NCBI GenBank assembly: GCA_937876415.1
Contig: CALEHE010000339.1
Span: 1 to 45,589, forward strand
DNA: 45,589 nucleotides
Direction of reading: 5' to 3'
Origin: an uncultured Actinomycetes bacterium
GTDB lineage: Bacteria; Actinomycetota; Acidimicrobiia; Acidimicrobiales; Ilumatobacteraceae
Positions 42,164 to 45,589 of the stretch are shown piece after piece (the first letter of the stretch is position 1; every line of letters starts with the position of its first letter). Made by a program: the position numbers and the translations under genes. The notes under the pieces were generated by a model. That model made no database searches. It saw nothing but the letters and a program-made list of their open reading frames with translations, and was not told the origin of the DNA.

Positions 42164-42211
42164 CATTGATTGAACAGATTCTTTGCGGGCACCTGCTGGC
42201 ACAATAGAGAC

Positions 42212-42421
42212 ATGTTCTTCGGAGATGCCAAAACATTGATGGGTTGGCTGGTCTTGGCCCTGGGCGGAGCGCTTTTCGCCGGCAACATTTTGGCCATCGT
42301 CAAACCGCCGCCAGCCCCCAAGGAAGGCGACCTTCCACGAGCGCCCTTAAGTCGCAGCATCTTCATGGGCGCGCTTGGTTTCATTGCCTCCATCTGGGCT
42401 CTAGCCACACTTCTGTCGTAA
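42212..42421 (+). CDS. Small two-helix membrane protein, unknown
   Basis: 69 residues from ATG at 42212. Two hydrophobic segments are visible: LMGWLVLALGGALFAGNILAIV at about 9-30 and IFMGALGFIASIWALATLL at about 50-68, joined by the polar PPPAPKEGDLPRAPLSRS. A CACAAT hexamer ends 6 nt before the ATG, suggesting a leaderless start; an open frame runs upstream to 42170. I do not recognise the family. It is 9 nt ahead of the HD-domain gene and probably shares its transcript. It is divergent from the HTH-MNT operon, separated by 82 nt. Confidence 0.55.
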   Translation: MFFGDAKTLMGWLVLALGGALFAGNILAIVKPPPAPKEGDLPRAPLSRSIFMGALGFIASIWALATLLS

Positions 42422-42430
42422 GGATCTGTC

Positions 42431-43027
42431 TTGAGCGAGCAACGACTCCAACAACAACTGAACTTCTTGATGGAGATTGATCAACTGAAACAAGTTGAAC
42501 GGCAAACGGCAATCACCGGTGGTTCACGTCGTGAGAACACGGCCGAACACTCGTGGCATTTAGCGATGTATGCCCTCGTGTTACAAGAGTGGAGCAATGT
42601 TGATGTCAACATCGCACATGTGTTGTCGCTGTGTCTCGTGCACGACATTGTTGAAATTGATGCGGGCGATACGTTCGCATACGACACCACTGGTTATGCC
42701 GACAAAGATGAGCGCGAACAAAAAGCCGCCGATCGACTTTTCGGTTTATTGCCAGACGATCAACGTGATCGCCTTCGTTCATTGTGGAATGAATACGAAG
42801 CTCAAGAAACTCCCGAGAGCCAATTCGCTAATGCGGTTGATCGCATGCAGCCAGCAATGCTGAATCATCACGCCGGCGACGAATCACCTTGGAAGCGTCA
42901 TGGAGTGTCGTATCCGCAAGCCATGAAACGACTTGCTCCCATTGGTGATGGATCTTCGGCTTTGTGGAGTCATACCGAGATGCTCATTAATCAAGCTCGT
43001 GAACGTGGCCACCTCATTGAAGGCTGA
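42431..43027 (+). CDS. HD-domain phosphohydrolase (YfbR/HDDC2-like)
   Basis: 198 residues from TTG at 42431 with AAGGA about 8 nt upstream. The HD motif is present: TAEHSWHLAMYALVL at about 37-51 (first His) and LCLVHDIVEIDAGDTF at about 67-82 (HD pair and E). A third element, FANAVDRMQPAMLNH, supplies the last Asp. This is the pattern of the YfbR/HDDC2 5'-deoxynucleotidase family (HD_3), which removes the phosphate from deoxynucleoside monophosphates. Other HD-type activities are possible. It is convergent with the hypothetical membrane gene, 3 nt apart. Confidence 0.8.
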   Translation: MSEQRLQQQLNFLMEIDQLKQVERQTAITGGSRRENTAEHSWHLAMYALVLQEWSNVDVNIAHVLSLCLVHDIVEIDAGDTFAYDTTGYADKDEREQKAADRLFGLLPDDQRDRLRSLWNEYEAQETPESQFANAVDRMQPAMLNHHAGDESPWKRHGVSYPQAMKRLAPIGDGSSALWSHTEMLINQARERGHLIEG

Positions 43028-43030
43028 TTA

Positions 43031-43801
43031 CTAAATATCAAAGCCTTCAATCGCGATAATTGCCCCACTAACAATAGTGAGCAACATTGGACTACCAGTA
43101 ACGATGGCCGACAAATCGGTATTCGGAATTTGCAACTCAGCAGTATTGCTTTGTGCCAATTCAAAATACTTAGCCACAGATATTGCTGAATTCGCTTGAC
43201 CTGAAGTTGAAAGTGAAACAAAGAGAACTGATTCAAGAAAAGCGGGGTAGAGGCGTAGGCCTTCATTTTCTGGTGTGACGTCATCAGGCGAATCACGAAT
43301 ATCAAAAATGAAACCCTGTTCATTCTCATCAAGTGCATTCATGAGGTAGCCGACGTACATTCCGTCGGCAAGATCACCGGCGATGTATTCACCTTCGAGG
43401 GCGGCGGAACCAACAGTAGAAAATTCCTGAGGTAGTTGCGGTGGTTCAACACCAGTCCAGTCATCAATCACTTGATCAACTTCAAGATCACCAAGAGTGT
43501 CGCTATAAACAGTGACTGGATTTCCAAGGTTGCTGGGATCGGTAGCCGAAGGAACAGTAGCGATTGCATCAGTGTTGATGGGCCCTGTGCTGAGGTCAAA
43601 ACCTGGAGGGGGTGTGGTGTTGTCAAGAGCGATAGGTGTGGTGGTCGAACTGGGTCCGTCATTTACTTGGGCGATGAGCAGAACACCAGTAACGACAAAC
43701 GCGAAGATCAGGAAAATCGCCGGAACTCGCGCTTTATTTGATGTTGATTTTTGCACCTTCTTCTTACGGCGCTTCTTGGCTCTTGATCGTGCGGTTACCA
43801 T
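43031..43801 (-). CDS. Single-pass membrane protein of unknown function
   Basis: 256 residues. A very basic N-terminus (RSRAKKRRKKKVQKSTSNKA) is followed by one membrane helix (about 27-45, VPAIFLIFAFVVTGVLLIA) and then a Ser/Thr/Pro-rich stretch and an extracytoplasmic domain of about 180 residues with many acidic residues (SDTLGDLEVDQVIDDWTG). I do not recognise the domain. The basic start with the helix is the normal positive-inside signal anchor. A CACAAT hexamer ends 6 nt before the ATG, which suggests a leaderless start. It follows the coaA gene after 18 nt and converges on the HD gene. Confidence 0.55.
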   Translation of the reverse strand: MVTARSRAKKRRKKKVQKSTSNKARVPAIFLIFAFVVTGVLLIAQVNDGPSSTTTPIALDNTTPPPGFDLSTGPINTDAIATVPSATDPSNLGNPVTVYSDTLGDLEVDQVIDDWTGVEPPQLPQEFSTVGSAALEGEYIAGDLADGMYVGYLMNALDENEQGFIFDIRDSPDDVTPENEGLRLYPAFLESVLFVSLSTSGQANSAISVAKYFELAQSNTAELQIPNTDLSAIVTGSPMLLTIVSGAIIAIEGFDI

Positions 43802-43819
43802 AGCTCAATTGTGGCAGGT

Positions 43820-44746
43820 TTAGAGTTTGCGTAGGCGCACTTCAGAGACTCTGTGGTCTTCGCCTTTGCGCAAAATGAGCGAAGCGCGATCGCGAGTGGG
43901 CTCAATGTTTTCCTTGAGGTTGAGTCCGTTGATGCCCTTCCAAATCGTGCGGGCAGTAGCAGTCGCATCTTCGCGAGATAATTGAGCGAAGTGCTGGAAG
44001 AAACTATTCGGGTCTTGGAAGACCGAATCGCACAAACTCAAGAAGCGATTGACATACCAGTTCTCGATATCGGCTTCGAGGGCATCAATGTAAATAGAGA
44101 AGTCGAAGTAGTCGCTCACGAATTCGGTGGCCTCGTTGCCAGGCGCACCAACTTGTAAAACGTTGAGGCCCTCAAGAATCAAAATGTCAGGCTGACAGAC
44201 AGTGACGCTTTCACCTTCAACGATGTCGTAGACAACGTGGCTATAGACAGGCGCATCAAGAGTTGGCTGACCACTCTTCAAATCACGCAAGAATTTCAAA
44301 AGCGCACGGGTGTCATAGCTTTCGGGGAAACCTTTGCGGTTCATGATGCCGCGTTCTTCAAGCACATGGTTCGGGTGCAGAAAGCCGTCCGTTGTGATGA
44401 GGTCAACTTTGGGGTGATCTGGCCAACGGGCGAGAAGTGCTTGCAAGATACGAGCGAAGGTGCTCTTGCCAACAGCGACCGAACCAGCAACGCCAATGAC
44501 ATACGGAACCTTCGGTGAGAGAGTTCCTAAAAATGTTGCGCTCACTTTGTGCAGATTCTGTGTTGCCGAGACATACAGGTTCAGCAAACGGGTGAGTGGT
44601 AAGTACACCGCGGCGACTTCATCAAGATCAATGCGTTCGTTGATGCCGCGGAGATCATCAAGATCGGCTTCCCGAAGGGTCATCGGAGTCGCCGCACGAA
44701 GGTCGGCCCACTGCTGTCGATCAAAATTGACGTAGCGTTCGCCCAC
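43820..44746 (-). CDS. coaA: Pantothenate kinase (type I, CoaA)
   Basis: 308 residues, normal for type I enzymes. The P-loop is [17 protein letters not shown] (about 84-100), followed by [20 protein letters not shown], with the catalytic acidic site at TTDGF, and [30 protein letters not shown] and ILEGLNVL. It catalyses the first step of coenzyme A synthesis, ATP-dependent phosphorylation of pantothenate, and is feedback-inhibited by CoA in other bacteria. GTG at 44746 starts the family-typical N-terminus; TAGCGT lies 8 nt upstream as a possible -10. It lies 55 nt from the methionine aminopeptidase gene. Confidence 0.95.
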   Translation of the reverse strand: MGERYVNFDRQQWADLRAATPMTLREADLDDLRGINERIDLDEVAAVYLPLTRLLNLYVSATQNLHKVSATFLGTLSPKVPYVIGVAGSVAVGKSTFARILQALLARWPDHPKVDLITTDGFLHPNHVLEERGIMNRKGFPESYDTRALLKFLRDLKSGQPTLDAPVYSHVVYDIVEGESVTVCQPDILILEGLNVLQVGAPGNEATEFVSDYFDFSIYIDALEADIENWYVNRFLSLCDSVFQDPNSFFQHFAQLSREDATATARTIWKGINGLNLKENIEPTRDRASLILRKGEDHRVSEVRLRKL

Positions 44747-44801
44747 GGGTCAACACGCTACGGGCTTGATGAGGTGTTTAACGACTTGGGCTGGAGTATG
44801 T

Positions 44802-45589
44802 CTAGGACGGTTTGCGTGGGGAGACAGCCTTGTCGCCGCCAGTGAGCACTTCGCAACCGGTCTCAGTGACCAAGATGGTGTGTTCGAACTGTGCGGTGCG
44901 TTTGCCGTCGGCAGTGACTGCGGTCCAATCGTCGTCCCACATATGAAACTGATAAGTGCCAAGCGTGATCATGGGCTCAATGGTGAAGACCATGCCGGGC
45001 TTCATGAGCATGTTGTTGCGCGAATCGAAGTAGTGCAGAACTTGAATGTCGGTGTGAAATTGCTCGCCGATTCCGTGACCGATGAAAGCGCGAACAACAC
45101 CCATGCGATGAATCTTGGCGTGATCTTCAATTGCTTTGCCAATATCGCTGAGCGGACGATCGGGCTTCACGGCTTCAATGCCCAGCCACAAACATTCTTC
45201 GGTGACTTTGACAAGTTTGCGATCAATCTCGCTGACGTTGCCAACAAGGAAAGTTGCGTTGGTGTCACCGTGAACTCCGTTGACATAACACGTGACGTCA
45301 AGGTTGAGGATGTCGCTGTCTTCGATCACGGTGTCGTCAGGAATTCCGTGACAGATCACTTCATTGAGTGATGTGCAGACGCTCTTGGGATAGCGGTGAT
45401 AGTTGAGCGGACTTGGGTATGCGCCGCGTTCAACGGTGAGATCGTGGACGAAGATGTCAATGTCGTTGGTGGTCATGCCTGGCTGAACGTATTCGCCGGC
45501 AAGACGCAAGATGTCGGTGGCCATGTCGCACGCATAACGCATGCGTTCGATGATGTCGGGAGTCTTGACGCGAGGTTCGTTCCAGCGAG
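44802..45589 (-). CDS. map: Type I methionine aminopeptidase (5' end outside window)
   Basis: The frame is open on the minus strand to the edge of the window and encodes ...RWNEPRVKTPDIIERMRYACD..., so the gene starts beyond base 45589 and ATG 45542 is internal. Metal ligands are visible: both Asp in LDVTCYVNGVHGDTNATF, His in FIGHGIGEQFH, Glu in FTIEPMITL and Glu in QFEHTILVTETG. It removes the N-terminal methionine from new proteins. The extra N-terminal segment with WNEPRVKTPDII is shared with actinobacterial MapB-type enzymes. About 262 codons are seen; only a short N-terminus is missing. Confidence 0.95.
   Translation of the reverse strand, partial: RWNEPRVKTPDIIERMRYACDMATDILRLAGEYVQPGMTTNDIDIFVHDLTVERGAYPSPLNYHRYPKSVCTSLNEVICHGIPDDTVIEDSDILNLDVTCYVNGVHGDTNATFLVGNVSEIDRKLVKVTEECLWLGIEAVKPDRPLSDIGKAIEDHAKIHRMGVVRAFIGHGIGEQFHTDIQVLHYFDSRNNMLMKPGMVFTIEPMITLGTYQFHMWDDDWTAVTADGKRTAQFEHTILVTETGCEVLTGGDKAVSPRKPS

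Noticed and set aside
1-45589. CRISPR arrays, insertion sequences, prophage genes or rRNA
   Set aside because: No regularly spaced repeats, transposase or integrase motifs, terminal repeats or rRNA sequence were seen; the holin-like gene at 23855 belongs to a core operon.

Overview
This window spans the chromosomal replication origin of an actinobacterium. The dnaA-dnaN intergenic DnaA-box cluster, the block recF-dciA-gyrB-gyrA-DUF3566-tRNA-Ile, the oppositely oriented rpmH-rnpA-yidD-yidC-jag-rsmG-parA-parB, the sigM/anti-sigma/trxB/trxA/cwlM block, and the block DUF5318...rpsF-ssb-rpsR-rplI-dnaB all match the arrangement around oriC in Actinobacteria such as mycobacteria. F420-type luciferase-like oxidoreductases, a DinB/maleylpyruvate-isomerase-like protein and moderate GC suggest an Acidimicrobiia-like lineage (possibly a freshwater Ilumatobacteraceae relative). 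The phylum is well supported by gene order; the class is inference.

Layout. 1-6000: accessory or conserved genes: the end of a luciferase-like monooxygenase, a small zinc-ribbon protein, a DinB-like protein, an F420-type oxidoreductase, an MgtE-N/CBS protein, a DUF1003 membrane protein, and a dehydrogenase plus Fur-family pair. 5866-15881 (minus strand): a 42-aa DLW-39-like ORF just after tRNA-Ile, DUF3566, a TadE-like protein, gyrA, gyrB, dciA, recF, dnaN and dnaA, with oriC at 14245-14489. 15882-16236 is the divergent dnaA/rpmH control region with several DnaA boxes. 16237-21443 (plus strand): rpmH to parB, with two perfect parS sites just upstream of parA. 21444-21579 is a convergent intergenic region carrying further DnaA boxes. 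21580-30982 (minus strand): an envelope and redox cluster (GNAT, DUF6049, DegV, a Ser/Thr kinase with an ectodomain, ECF sigma factor, anti-sigma factor, holin-like protein, TrxB, TrxA, CwlM-like). 31074-35960: SGNH hydrolase, HDAC-family protein, beta-lactamase-fold hydrolase and CCA-adding enzyme. 35997-40668: DUF5318, a membrane protein, then rpsF-ssb-rpsR-rplI-dnaB. 40684-45589: VOC protein, an HTH-MNT/HepT toxin-antitoxin module, small genes, an HD-domain protein, pantothenate kinase and methionine aminopeptidase (cut by the window end).

How the genes work together. DnaA, DnaN, RecF, DciA, gyrase, DnaB, SSB and ParAB-parS form the machinery for initiation, topology, helicase loading and origin segregation. 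RnpA, L34, YidD, YidC and Jag couple RNA processing with membrane-protein insertion. The kinase-sigma-antisigma-thioredoxin-CwlM cluster looks like a cell-envelope and redox control unit. The clearest non-core item is the HTH-MNT/HepT module with a perfect 30-bp palindromic operator overlapping its promoter. Other points of interest are a kinase carrying what appears to be the ectodomain of actinobacterial MviN with no MurJ flippase gene beside it, a CwlM-like protein lacking the amidase zinc ligands, extra DnaA-box clusters at parB and dnaB, and a ribosomal protein S18 with a long acidic tail.
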